Assembly: GCF_031846305.1 (NCBI RefSeq)
Contig: NZ_JAVRHY010000006.1
Span: 168,042 to 232,041, forward strand
Source of the DNA: Spectribacter acetivorans
Lineage (GTDB): Bacteria > Pseudomonadota > Gammaproteobacteria > Nevskiales > Salinisphaeraceae
DNA length: 64,000 bases
Direction of reading: 5' to 3'
Position numbers and translations under genes: made by a program. How positions within the stretch are numbered: the first letter of the stretch is position 1; every line of letters begins with the position of its first letter. Below, piece after piece: positions 1 through 9,324 of the stretch. The notes beneath the pieces are model-generated. The model saw nothing but the letters and a program-made list of their open reading frames with translations, ran no database searches and was not told the DNA's origin.

Positions 1-147
1 ATCATTAGTGTAATGGCGTTGCTATACGCTGTCTTTTGCCCTTGCGTCCCGCATCAAAATCCGTATATTGAAGATAACAAAGGGGGCTATGGGCAATATA
101 AAAGAATGCATATAGCATTGATTCGCCCGCAATCTAGGGTTCACCGC

Positions 148-453
148 ATGAAAGGGTGTCGAGATAACAGCTGCGTCATCGAAAAGCCCACCGGCATGGC
201 CACCAACGGCGGCTGTCGATGTCGCCCGTGGCAGCTCCAAGCGGAGATTGTTCGCCTCCAGTCCGAGAACTCCAAACTCAAGAGCCTCGGCATCGAGCTC
301 GCCCACGATGCGATTGCAATAGCTGAGGCGACCTACGCGGGCCGACATGCCTACCCCTCTTATCAGCGCCGGTATGACCGCGACACCGCCGCAGCCTCGG
401 AGATGCTGGCAATCGCCAGGCCCTCCAGCGACATTGACGATGTCCCAGCCTAG
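148..453 (+). CDS. small helical protein, unknown function
   Basis: A protein of about 101 residues if the ATG at 148 is used; ATG 196 is an alternative. The middle is a short amphipathic coiled-coil-like helix (QAEIVRLQSENSKLKSL) followed by an Ala-rich helix and an Arg/Tyr-rich stretch. Codon use is GC-rich like the following genes. It ends 10 bp before the next gene on the same strand and is probably the first visible member of that operon. I do not recognise the family. The frame stays open further upstream, but that part has low-complexity, non-coding-like composition, so the longer start is not chosen. Confidence 0.5.
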   Translation: MKGCRDNSCVIEKPTGMATNGGCRCRPWQLQAEIVRLQSENSKLKSLGIELAHDAIAIAEATYAGRHAYPSYQRRYDRDTAAASEMLAIARPSSDIDDVPA

Positions 454-463
454 TTCCCGGTCA

Positions 464-1153
464 ATGACTAGCCACGCCGATCTTGTCGCCATCGGCGCCG
501 GCTGGGCCAAGCGTGCGCGCTCACGCGGTGGCCCCGGATCCGACATCGTCCTGACTGAACCCGGCGCAGGTTTCGGCCAGGAGTCCCCTGACGTGATCGG
601 CTGGAAGCTGAGCGGCCCGGATGGCGGCAGTGTGCTCATCGAAGCCAAGGCCAGTCGTTCCGATTTCCTGGCGGACCTGAAGAAACCCCACCGTCAAGGT
701 GATGGCGTGGGGAACTGGCGGTATTACCTTTGCCCTGACGACCTGCTTCAACCGGAGGAGTGCCCCGACGGCTGGGGCCTGCTATATGCCGGTCCGCGCC
801 GGCGGGTGAGGGTGGTCGCCGGACCCCATATCGACACCCATTACAGCCGCCGCACCCAGGCACTTCGCCAATGGCGGTTCAACGCCGATCTCGAGGCAGA
901 ACGCTATCTGCTGGTCGCCTGGCTTCGTCGCGTCGAGTCGCCAGAAGCCACCAACCGGTTAATCCGACTCGCCCGACAAGATGCCGCCGTCTATGGACGG
1001 GCCTACGAAAAAGAACGCAAGACCTGCCAACGTGTGTCCGATCGATTTCTCCGCCTGCAGCTGGCGATCGAACAGGCTGAGGCTGCCACCCCGGGCATCC
1101 GTGATCGCATCGATCAGATTCTTGCCCGCTATGACTCTGGAGCCAAACCATGA
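464..1153 (+). CDS. putative PD-(D/E)XK-like nuclease-fold protein
   Basis: A soluble protein of about 229 residues from ATG 464 (an in-frame ATG at 440 is possible). Near residue 60 it has VLIEAKASRSDFLADLKKPHR, preceded by an acidic SPDVIGWKL segment. An E-x-K core after a beta strand and a preceding Asp is the pattern of PD-(D/E)XK nucleases and related DNA-repair proteins, followed by a Trp-Arg-Tyr-Tyr-Leu strand. The C-terminal third is helical and Arg-rich. Its stop overlaps the next start by the tetranucleotide ATGA, so translation is coupled. The nuclease assignment rests on this motif alone; the family is unnamed here. Confidence 0.55.
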   Translation: MTSHADLVAIGAGWAKRARSRGGPGSDIVLTEPGAGFGQESPDVIGWKLSGPDGGSVLIEAKASRSDFLADLKKPHRQGDGVGNWRYYLCPDDLLQPEECPDGWGLLYAGPRRRVRVVAGPHIDTHYSRRTQALRQWRFNADLEAERYLLVAWLRRVESPEATNRLIRLARQDAAVYGRAYEKERKTCQRVSDRFLRLQLAIEQAEAATPGIRDRIDQILARYDSGAKP

Positions 1154-2049
1154 GCCAGTCGCCGTCCCAGGACCGAACGGTCCAACTCAACATCCCCGTG
1201 CCTGAGCGTCTCAAGGACCGGTTTGGGGAGATTGCCGAAACCCTGGCGGCCGAATCCGGCGAGGACATCTCCCGCGCCGAGGTATTCACCCGCCTGCTCG
1301 ATGGTTTTACCGATCGCGCCTCATTCGGAGAGTCCGTCTCAGCCGAATGGCAAAGCGTGTCGGCCCGAGTCGGCTTTCATGTCGCCGGGCTGGAGCGTCT
1401 CCTTCGCGAGGCGTATCTCTCGGCCGGGGAGGGCCGGCTCGAGGCGCAGCAGGAAGCCGAACAGGCACGGGCCGCGGCCGATCAAGCCCAGCATCTTTCC
1501 GACGATCTCGAAGCCGAGCTCAAACAGGCACAGGCCGATCTCAAGAATGCTGAGAAAGAAAAGCAGCGCGCCCTCGAGCAGCAGCAGCTTTCACACCAGC
1601 AGGCGGTCGACAGCCTTGAGCGCCGGCTGGCCACCGCCACGGCGAAGAACGAGCTCGTCGAAGAGCTGCGCACCCAGCGAGACAACCACCAGAAAGCCCA
1701 TGACAACCTCCTGCAGCAGCTCACCGACATGGAGGAGCGAGTCGAGCAGCTCAAGGCCGAGCTCGACGAGCGCGGCTTCAAGCTGGAACAGGAGCGAGAC
1801 CGTTATCACCAGGCCGCCGCCAATCTGGCCGAAGCCCAGGCTCGCGCGGCCTCTGCCACGGACCGTGCCCAGGACGCACGCCAGGAACTCAGGGCGCTCA
1901 CTGACAAGAACAGTGAGCTGCGCGAGCAACTTGGTAGCCTCAAGTCCGAGATCCGCTCCCGAGACGAACTGATCAAGGAGCTGCGCAAGCCCACCAACCG
2001 CTCTGGCTCCAAGCCCACCAAGTCCAAGCAGGGTGGAGCAACATCGTGA
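1150..2049 (+). CDS. coiled-coil protein with ribbon-helix-helix-like N-terminus
   Basis: 299 residues. Residues 9-55 (VQLNIPVPERLKDRFGEI and following helices) look like a small ribbon-helix-helix-type DNA-binding head. From about 85 to 280 the protein is a nearly uninterrupted heptad-repeat coiled coil rich in Glu, Gln, Ala and Arg. It ends in a short basic tail (KPTKSKQGG). The architecture resembles KfrA or TnpT-type proteins, DNA-binding coiled coils that accompany plasmid and transposon recombinases, although the head is not the usual KfrA one. It is coupled by 4-bp overlaps both to the preceding gene and to the recombinase gene that follows, which suggests it assists that recombinase. 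The function is inferred. Confidence 0.65.
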   Translation: MSQSPSQDRTVQLNIPVPERLKDRFGEIAETLAAESGEDISRAEVFTRLLDGFTDRASFGESVSAEWQSVSARVGFHVAGLERLLREAYLSAGEGRLEAQQEAEQARAAADQAQHLSDDLEAELKQAQADLKNAEKEKQRALEQQQLSHQQAVDSLERRLATATAKNELVEELRTQRDNHQKAHDNLLQQLTDMEERVEQLKAELDERGFKLEQERDRYHQAAANLAEAQARAASATDRAQDARQELRALTDKNSELREQLGSLKSEIRSRDELIKELRKPTNRSGSKPTKSKQGGATS

Positions 2050-3200
2050 CTTCCCTGGTTCCGGTCGAAGTGCCGGAAGCACGGGTGGATTACCTCGTGA
2101 AGGAGGTAGGGGGCTTCGACCCCCAGGTGAGGGCGCGCATCCGACATACCCTTCGCACCGCGATGTCCGAGAGCCTGACCCGCGGCATGGCTCGGGCCGC
2201 TCGCTATCACAAGGCCTGGCTGCAGCTGCGTTTCGGGACAACCGCGTCCGACCATTTCCCGGCCTGGGAACGAGACCACCTCATCACTTTCATCACCGAT
2301 CACGCCTATGCCCCGCCGGCCAACATCGACGAGCTTCTCTGCCGGCCCTTGCCGGCGAATCAACGCAGCCTGAAGAAGCGCCCGGGCGGCTGGAAATTCG
2401 CGACCATCGAGCACCATCTTTCGATGCTCACAACCGTGTGCCGTCTACGCGGCATGCCGGCGCCCAATGACGACGCCACGATTCGATACTTCCTCCAGTC
2501 CACCCGCAAGGCCATGGCCAAGGATCCCGGCCGGCGAGAGCGCCTTAGCCAGTCCACGCCGGCGATTACCCGTGACACCCTGTTCGAGCTGGTAACGCTG
2601 CTCGAGGCTGAAAGCCATGCGTCTCACCTGACGCTTTCCCTGTCGGCCAAACGTGATCTGGCCCTGCTGCTCCTCGGCTTTGGGGCAGGGGGGCGCCGTC
2701 GATCGGAGATCTCGGCCATACGCTGCGTCGACCTTGAGGCCGCGGACTATGACGATGAATCAACGCTTGCCCTGACTATCCCCCTGTCCAAAACGGACCA
2801 GAAGGGCGAGGGCAAACGCTACCTGCTTCCCCCGGTTGCCGCCTCGGCGGTCCGCGACTGGCTGTCCACGGCGGATGTCGATGCAGGTCCCGTCTTTCGT
2901 CGTATCAGCAAATCCGGTCGCGTGCTTCCCTACGGACTGACCCCCGATGGCGTCTACTACGTGCTCAAGGCCCGTTTTAAGTCCGTGGGCAAGGATCTGA
3001 GCCCCCATTCCTTGCGGGCTGGCTACGTCACTGAAGCCGGCCGTCAGGGCAGGGACCAGGGGCAAACCATGCGCATGACCGGGCATCGTTCGGTCAGCGC
3101 ATTCATGGGCTATTTCGACGCCGGCGCGCTGCAGAAGAACGCATCTGTCGAAGTCCTGGGTGAAGCCCTATCGTCCGCGAAGAAAAAATCCGGCCAGTGA
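2046..3200 (+). CDS. tyrosine recombinase / integrase
   Basis: 384 residues, starting at a GTG inside the overlap GTGA with the previous stop. The C-terminal half carries the tyrosine-recombinase catalytic set: Arg about 219 (GGRRRSEISAI), Lys 249 (LSKTD), His 321 and Arg 324 (PHSLRAGYVT), His 347 (MTGHRSV) and the nucleophile Tyr 356 (FMGYFD). The N-terminal 200 residues form the core-binding region. The enzyme should cut and rejoin DNA through a covalent phosphotyrosine. It is the third gene of a translationally coupled trio. The partner site is not visible, so whether it integrates an element or resolves multimers is open. Confidence 0.88.
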   Translation: MTSLVPVEVPEARVDYLVKEVGGFDPQVRARIRHTLRTAMSESLTRGMARAARYHKAWLQLRFGTTASDHFPAWERDHLITFITDHAYAPPANIDELLCRPLPANQRSLKKRPGGWKFATIEHHLSMLTTVCRLRGMPAPNDDATIRYFLQSTRKAMAKDPGRRERLSQSTPAITRDTLFELVTLLEAESHASHLTLSLSAKRDLALLLLGFGAGGRRRSEISAIRCVDLEAADYDDESTLALTIPLSKTDQKGEGKRYLLPPVAASAVRDWLSTADVDAGPVFRRISKSGRVLPYGLTPDGVYYVLKARFKSVGKDLSPHSLRAGYVTEAGRQGRDQGQTMRMTGHRSVSAFMGYFDAGALQKNASVEVLGEALSSAKKKSGQ

Positions 3201-3216
3201 AATTGAGGTACCCACC

Positions 3217-3738
3217 ATGAACACGCCCCATCCCCTCCAGCAGGCCTTCCCCAGTCTTATGCGCGTGCTGGTCGAAAAGTATCAGGCGCTACCTCAGTGG
3301 GCCGCCATTGAAACTGGTTACGGCGAACAGGCCGACCTTCCCATACTGCTCGACATCCTCAGCAAGCTGCACCACCTCGACGAGGTCAAGGAATTCCAGA
3401 ACACTTTCGCCGATCGCATCAGCAGCGCCTGGCTCCAGGTCGAGCAGCAGAAGATTCAGGATGTGGTCGAAGAGGCAGATCACCCAGATCCCATTGAGGC
3501 AATTTCGGCAGCCGTGATGGAGCACCTGGCAATGTGCCCCAAGCCGTGGGCCGCTGTGAAAGACCAGCCCATCTCCTTCCTTGAAAACGAGATCACCACC
3601 GTCGTCAACGACCTCTATGGCGATGAATTCCAGGCCAGCGTGCTCAGCGTATCGCCTCTCGACGAGCACAACCTATCCCCAGTCGACATTACCTTCCGCA
3701 TCCTTCCGTCCCTGGGCGACCTCCCAGACATTGAATAG
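3217..3738 (+). CDS. hypothetical protein, 173 aa
   Basis: The start at ATG 3217 follows a purine-rich TTGAGGT. A longer in-frame start at 3160 would overlap the recombinase and is less likely. The protein is acidic and mixed alpha/beta (MNTPHPLQQAFPSLMRVL at the start, a Val/Ser/Pro-rich strand region at the end), with no signal peptide and no catalytic motif I can name. It follows the recombinase in the same direction and precedes the restriction-modification gene by 94 bp. That gap shows no terminator, so it may be co-transcribed with either neighbour. Confidence 0.6.
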   Translation: MNTPHPLQQAFPSLMRVLVEKYQALPQWAAIETGYGEQADLPILLDILSKLHHLDEVKEFQNTFADRISSAWLQVEQQKIQDVVEEADHPDPIEAISAAVMEHLAMCPKPWAAVKDQPISFLENEITTVVNDLYGDEFQASVLSVSPLDEHNLSPVDITFRILPSLGDLPDIE

Positions 3739-3832
3739 CTCGGGACTGTTGCGCACACCAGCCAGGTTGGCCACTCTCTGCGCTGCCATCAAGTAGGCCG
3801 TCGCAGCACTCATCATTGGATGAAAATCACAC

Positions 3833-6151
3833 ATGTCCTCCCCAGAATCTGAAGCGGTAACCTGCTTCATCGCTCGCTGGGAGTCCTCCGGCGGCTCTGA
3901 ACGCGCCAACTATCAGCTGTTTCTGGCCGAGCTGTGCGACCTGCTCGATCTGGCTCGGCCAGATCCGGCGCAGCCTGACAACCGCGACAACGCCTACGTG
4001 TTCGAGCGTAGCGTGCACTTCACCGACGCCGACGGCCGCCAGACCACCAATTTCATCGACCTTTACCGCCAGGGCTGCTTCGTGTGCGAAACCAAGCAGG
4101 GCGTCGACGACCCGGGCGGCTCTGACCTTCTGTCCAACGCCGACAGAGAGACCGAGCGCACGCACAAGCTGGGACATGGCAAACGCGGCAGTGGTGTCTG
4201 GAACACGGCCATGAAAAAGGCACGAGGCCAGGGGCAGAGGTATATCCGATCATTGCCCGCTAGCGAAGGCCGCCCGCCGTTTCTTCTGGTGGTCGACGTC
4301 GGCTACGTGATTGAGGTTTACGCGGAGTTCACCCGGTCAGGCGGCCAATACACGCCTTATCCGGACGCTCGGTCCCATCGCATCGATCTGGCCGAATTGC
4401 ATGACGAGCGTATCCGCGACCGGCTCCGCGCCATCTGGCTTGATCCGCTCTCGCTCGATCCTGCACGGGTCAGCGCCGCAGTCACCCGGGACCTGGCGGC
4501 TCGCCTGGCCAGACTTGCCCGATCTCTTGAGGGCGGTGGCCGTGAACCCGACCAGGTGTCCGCCTTTCTCATGCGGTGCCTGTTCACGATGTTCGCCGAG
4601 GACGTCGGCCTGTTACCGGCGAGGGCCTTTACCGATCTTCTGGGCTCACTGCGACAGGACCCTGAATTCTTCCGCCCGAGCATGGAGCAGCTCTGGGCAG
4701 CCATGAACGCCGGCGGCGCCTCAACCCTGCTTCGGCAGAAATTGATGCGTTTCAACGGCGGTCTGTTTGCAGAACAGCAAGCGCTGGATCTCACGGAAGA
4801 TCAGATAGGCCTCCTGGTCGAATGCGCCCAGGCGGACTGGGCGAACGTGGAGCCCGCGATCTTCGGCACCCTTCTGGAGCGTGCCCTCGACCCGTCGGAG
4901 CGGCACAAGCTCGGCGCCCATTACACCCCGCGCGAGTATGTCGAGCGTCTGGTATTGCCGACGGTGGTGGAGCCATTACGCGATGACTGGGCCAGTGCCG
5001 AGGCCGCCGCCACCCAGCATGAGGCCAACGGCGATACCGACGCCGCGGTTGCCACCATCGAGGACTTCCTCAAGCGCCTGACCCAGGTGCGGGTACTCGA
5101 TCCGGCTTGTGGCAGCGGCAATTTTCTCTACGTCACCCTGGAGCACCTCAAGCGCCTGGAAGGCGAGGTTCTCGATGCGCTGCATGGCCTGGGCGCGAGC
5201 CAGACCAGTTTCGAGACCGACGGCATTACGGTGGACCCCCATCAGCTGCTCGGGCTCGAGGTGAACCCCCGGGCCGTGGCCATTGCCGACATCGTGCTCT
5301 GGATCGGGTATCTGCAGTGGCACTTCCGAACCCACGGCAACGTGTCCCCGCCGGAGCCGGTGCTGAGGAATTTCCACAACATCCGTCACGCTGACGCACT
5401 GATTGACTGGGACAACGTCGAGCCGGTGCTCGACGACAACGGCGACGCAGTCACTCACTGGGACGGGCGAACCACACGGCCTGACCCCGTCACCGGCAAC
5501 GAGGTACCTGATGACACTGCGCGCTTGCCCGAGCAGCGCTATCTCGGGACTCGCAAAGCCGTTTGGCCCGCCGCCGAGTTCATCATCGGTAATCCGCCGT
5601 TCATCGGGGCCGGGCCGATGCGCGCCGCCCTCGGCGACGGCTATACCGAGGCCGTTCGTTCGACCTATTCGGAACTTCCGGAATCCTGCGATTTTGTCAT
5701 GTACTGGTGGCACAAGGCCGCGGAGCTGGCCCGGGCGGGGGAGATCCGGCGATTCGGTTTTATCACCACCAACTCCCTGCGTCAGACCTTCAATCGTCGC
5801 GTGGTGGCGCCTCACCTGGCAGCCAAGAAGCCGTTATCGCTGCTATGGGCGGTTCCGGACCATCCCTGGGTCGATGCCGGAGAGGGCGCCGCAGTTCGCA
5901 TCGCCATGACTGTCGCCGGCCCGGGTGCCCAGGTAGGGCAGCTCAACGTCATCGACGAGGAGATCGCCGGCGCCGGCGAAGCTCGCGAGGTCCGCTTCAA
6001 CGCGCGGCGTGGCCAACTTCACGCGAATCTGTCTGTCGGCGCTGACGTCGGATCGGCAAAGCCGCTTCTCGCCAATAAGGGGCTGAGCTGCCCCGGCGTG
6101 AAACTCCACGGGTCCGGGTTCATCGTCACGCCCGAAAAGGCCCGTGAGCTT
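3833..6151 (+). pseudogene. MmeI-like type IIL restriction-modification enzyme, 5' part (split by transposon)
   Basis: The first 773 codons of a large single-chain restriction-methylation enzyme. Residues 76-88 read D-x9-E-T-K (FIDLYRQGCFVCETKQG), the PD-(D/E)XK spacing known from MmeI. A helical connector follows, then N6-adenine methyltransferase motif I (LDPACGSGNF, about 421-430) and motif IV (NPPF, about 587). In the family these parts cut DNA at a fixed distance from the site and methylate it. Codon 773 (Leu, REL) is followed directly by the transposon end. The frame then runs 18 codons into transposon DNA to a stop at 6205, so a truncated methylase lacking most of the target-recognition domain could still be made. 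The 3' part lies at 25587-26735. Confidence 0.9.
6147..6151. repeat. target-site duplication AGCTT, left copy
   Basis: AGCTT lies immediately outside the left inverted repeat and again at 25582-25586 outside the right one. Five-base duplications are the norm for Tn3-family transposition. Joining the flanks with a single copy gives codons for R-E-L-G-L-G in frame. Confidence 0.93.
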
Positions 6152-6186
6152 GAGGGTCGGCCGGGATTCATACAAAAAACCGCAAA
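6152..6186 (+). repeat. transposon left terminal inverted repeat (35 bp)
   Basis: Identical to the reverse complement of 25547-25581 over all 35 bases; similarity fades immediately inside. The outer end is GAGGGTCGG rather than the common GGGG start of Tn3-family ends. The transposase gene ends 65 bp further in. Confidence 0.93.
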
Positions 6187-6250
6187 AGTCCGTCTATACC
6201 TTTGATTTATATGACATTCAGGGAAAACGCGATGATCGGCTGCAACCAAG

Positions 6251-9200
6251 CTATTTCAAAGCCTCACTCTGATGCATGGTGGGTACTACATCACTGGCTT
6301 CAGTGAGTATTCGCCGTGCAAAGTCGATGGGCGTCACGGTGCGGCTGGTATCGACCGTGTAGTCGCCAAAGCGGTTGATATGCGACGTTCGATACGGTGA
6401 CAGTCCGGCCAGCACCTCGGGGCTGATCTCGATTTCCTCATCCCGAAGTTCGGACAACACGCGAGACATCTGTTCGACGTTGTGGAGAATGAGCAGATTG
6501 GCGACCAGATGGTTGTAGCCCACGATCTTTTGCTGTTCGTGTAGCACGTTCTCAGCGATGATGCCTTCACCACCGAAGAATACCCATTTGAGGAAGTTGT
6601 GAAACTCCTCAGTCTTATTGGTCGCCGCATGGATGATCTTGCGAACGTCGCCATCATCGATGTAATGCAACAGGAACAAGGACCGGATAACCCGGCCGAG
6701 TTCCCGGAATGCGAAATACAGCTTGTTTTTGCGGCTGTAGTTGCCCAAGCGTCGCAGGATGGTGGAGGCCGAGATTTTGCCGACCTTGATGGACACGACG
6801 ACCCGTAGCATGTCGTGCAAATGCGTCGCGATCAGGTTCCAATCGATACTGCCCTCGCCGAAGAGCGTTTGAATATGCGGATAGGACGCCTGCGAATCGG
6901 GCTTGGAAAGCGATAGATCCTTGATGTTGCGGATGCGTGGCATGAGATCGATGCCGAGCAAGTGCGCGAGCCCAAATACGGGAAGATTCTGCGCCTGCGT
7001 GTCGCCGTGCACGGTATCTGGCTGGATGTCCGATCGGTTCTCAACCAGCCCATCGAGGATATAGATCGCTTCATACGCGCCACAGGGAATGAAACGACTG
7101 AACAGCGCGATGTACTTATCGGACACATGATAGTAGCCGATGCCGCCATAGCCGCCGTATCGGATGTGATATTCGGACATCAGATTCTGTTCGTACATGC
7201 TCCACTTCGTGCCATCGGCGGCCGCGGACTTCCCGCTCCCCCAATAGCCGGGCAGTTCGAACTTGTTGTAGAGATTGATGGTGTCGACGGTTGCCCGCTC
7301 CAGCGTGTCGTCGGTCACGTATTTGAGATTCAGCCACGCCATCTGGCGGCGGCTTAAGCCACGCACCGAGCGGGCGGTCTGCGTCGGCCCGAGATTGCAG
7401 CCGTAGCAGAACAAGGTCGTTACCACCCGATGCTGGATATCCCGAATACGCGGCTCGGTTCCCGACAAAGGCTTGAAGTGCTGGGTCAAATCGGCCCAGC
7501 GGGTCGCGTCAACTAGCACATCGACAATGCTGGTCTCTGGCAGTCGTTCGGTGATCAGCTTGTCGACCAGGGCCACCCCTTTGGACAATTCGGTGCGCTG
7601 TAGCTTTCGGAGGATCAATCGCCCATCGACGATGTCGGCATCGACATTGTCGGGGAAGCGTTCGTTGACCTCTTCACATCGTGCCCGCAGCTGGTCACGC
7701 AACGTGCTAATGAACGTCACGGGATCCGTGGGGATGCCCGAGACTTCGCCATAACCCGGGAGTTCATCCTGAAGTGTCTCGTCGTTGACCAACTCTTCGC
7801 GATAATCATCATAACGTTCGCCGCCCGGCACGAAGAGATCGCCTGACTTCAGCTCATCCTTGATCTGAAACAGCACGGCCATCTCGAAATAGCGCCGCTG
7901 CATCCAACCGGCCCGCTTGACCCCCGATGTCTTGAGAAACACGTGGCGACGCCAGTTGGCGGACATCCAACCCAGATCGCGGTCGGCGTCCAGGCCGAGC
8001 GACGCCATGTCCACCACGTCCCGGCGTTGGTGGCGTGTGATTTCCAGCGCCTTGATCAAGCGCTGCATGGCGAGATCCTGCGACGCGGTCTGAATATCCA
8101 TGACCTGAATGCAGTTCAGGAGCAGCGCGCGGCGGTTCGCATAAGGCTTGATCAGGAACGGCAGATAGTTCTTGCCGGCATAGGCCATGTGTTCATCACA
8201 GTCGGCGAGTGTGCGGGTCGGATCGGGCCCAACCACATCGCCAATGGCATCGATGCGCTGGCGATCCGTGCCCTCGGCCTGATACGCCTCCAGGATGTCC
8301 TTGAGCTGCGCGACCAGGCTGTCAGTCCGCTTGATGTGATCGACCTGATAGGTCATCAGGTTTTTCTGGGCGGTGTTCTCCAACTGTCGCATCAGGCGAA
8401 TGAATAAATCCGCCGCGTTGTCCAGCGTCCGGCCATACTGGGATCGAATGAAAATCGCCGCGAGGGCGTAGCGCTTGGCGGGCTTGAGCTGCGCCAGCTC
8501 GCTGGCGTCGAGCGCTCGCGCCATGGTCCGGAAATGCTTGAGCTTGGGAATGGGCACATCCAGCGCCGGCGTCATCGCCGCCAGTTGCTGCAGACGATCG
8601 ACATGTTGCAGGTAAAAGCGAACTTCCTTGTTCGTCGGGCGCTTCGGCTCGCGTTTGAGCGCCTGCCAGCCGCTGTGGGTCTGACCCGGCGCGACCGCCA
8701 ACAAGTCATCGATCTGTCGGCACGCTGCATCGGTCAGCAGCCCGCCGATGCGCTCAAAATAGTGGCCATGGATGGTTTCTCGGGCAGCGCCGGCCATCTC
8801 GTCGAGCAGGCGGAACGCCGGCAACTCGTAGCGATGGTGGTACAGCTCCTCGACCATGACGTTGATGATGTCGGGTAGCATGTGCTTCGTTTGCGCGGCG
8901 GTTTCCGCCACGGTCCGCAGCCAGCGCCGTCCTGGGTCGCCCAGTGGCCGCACGTTCAGGTAGCGCCGAATCTCCGCAATGTGCCGGTCCTTCGTGCGCG
9001 ACGCGTCGTAGGCGCTCCGAGCCTGGACACTGAATCGCCGCCGATAACCCATTGCATCGGCGATATGCCGTACGATCCGCTCGGGAATGTCGCTCAAGAC
9101 ACCGAATTGGCCTCGACGGGGTAGCGTCTTCAGATGCAGCATCGCGGCCAGGCGCATCTGTGGCTGTTTGCCCAATGCGTCAACAAAGGCCCGATCCTCG

Positions 9201-9286
9201 GCCGACGGCGTGTAGTGCAGTTCCAGTTCGCGGGCGCTGGGATCCGGTGCCAGTCGTGGGTAGGCGGTTTCATGGGGCGCGGTCAT
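6251..9286 (-). CDS. tnpA: Tn3-family transposase TnpA
   Basis: 1011 residues, the usual length for Tn3-family transposases. The N-terminal part contains the helical DNA-binding region. The RNase-H-like catalytic domain shows Asp about 689 (AADGTKW), Asp about 761 (VHGDTQAQN) and a Glu about 891 (NKTEEFHNF), matching the family's D-D-E layout. The enzyme recognises the terminal inverted repeats and carries out replicative transposition, producing cointegrates. The gene lies at the left end of the element, reading towards the inverted repeat. The tyrosine recombinase gene ends 39 bp upstream on the same strand, so both may share transcripts. Confidence 0.96.
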   Translation of the reverse strand: MTAPHETAYPRLAPDPSARELELHYTPSAEDRAFVDALGKQPQMRLAAMLHLKTLPRRGQFGVLSDIPERIVRHIADAMGYRRRFSVQARSAYDASRTKDRHIAEIRRYLNVRPLGDPGRRWLRTVAETAAQTKHMLPDIINVMVEELYHHRYELPAFRLLDEMAGAARETIHGHYFERIGGLLTDAACRQIDDLLAVAPGQTHSGWQALKREPKRPTNKEVRFYLQHVDRLQQLAAMTPALDVPIPKLKHFRTMARALDASELAQLKPAKRYALAAIFIRSQYGRTLDNAADLFIRLMRQLENTAQKNLMTYQVDHIKRTDSLVAQLKDILEAYQAEGTDRQRIDAIGDVVGPDPTRTLADCDEHMAYAGKNYLPFLIKPYANRRALLLNCIQVMDIQTASQDLAMQRLIKALEITRHQRRDVVDMASLGLDADRDLGWMSANWRRHVFLKTSGVKRAGWMQRRYFEMAVLFQIKDELKSGDLFVPGGERYDDYREELVNDETLQDELPGYGEVSGIPTDPVTFISTLRDQLRARCEEVNERFPDNVDADIVDGRLILRKLQRTELSKGVALVDKLITERLPETSIVDVLVDATRWADLTQHFKPLSGTEPRIRDIQHRVVTTLFCYGCNLGPTQTARSVRGLSRRQMAWLNLKYVTDDTLERATVDTINLYNKFELPGYWGSGKSAAADGTKWSMYEQNLMSEYHIRYGGYGGIGYYHVSDKYIALFSRFIPCGAYEAIYILDGLVENRSDIQPDTVHGDTQAQNLPVFGLAHLLGIDLMPRIRNIKDLSLSKPDSQASYPHIQTLFGEGSIDWNLIATHLHDMLRVVVSIKVGKISASTILRRLGNYSRKNKLYFAFRELGRVIRSLFLLHYIDDGDVRKIIHAATNKTEEFHNFLKWVFFGGEGIIAENVLHEQQKIVGYNHLVANLLILHNVEQMSRVLSELRDEEIEISPEVLAGLSPYRTSHINRFGDYTVDTSRTVTPIDFARRILTEASDVVPTMHQSEALK

Positions 9287-9324
9287 AGTGATCGGCCTCC
9301 GACAGCCGCTTTAGCGATCCGGAA

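Noticed and set aside
22..648. 208-codon leftward frame at the left edge
   Set aside because: Antisense to two better rightward genes and without a ribosome site or family resemblance.
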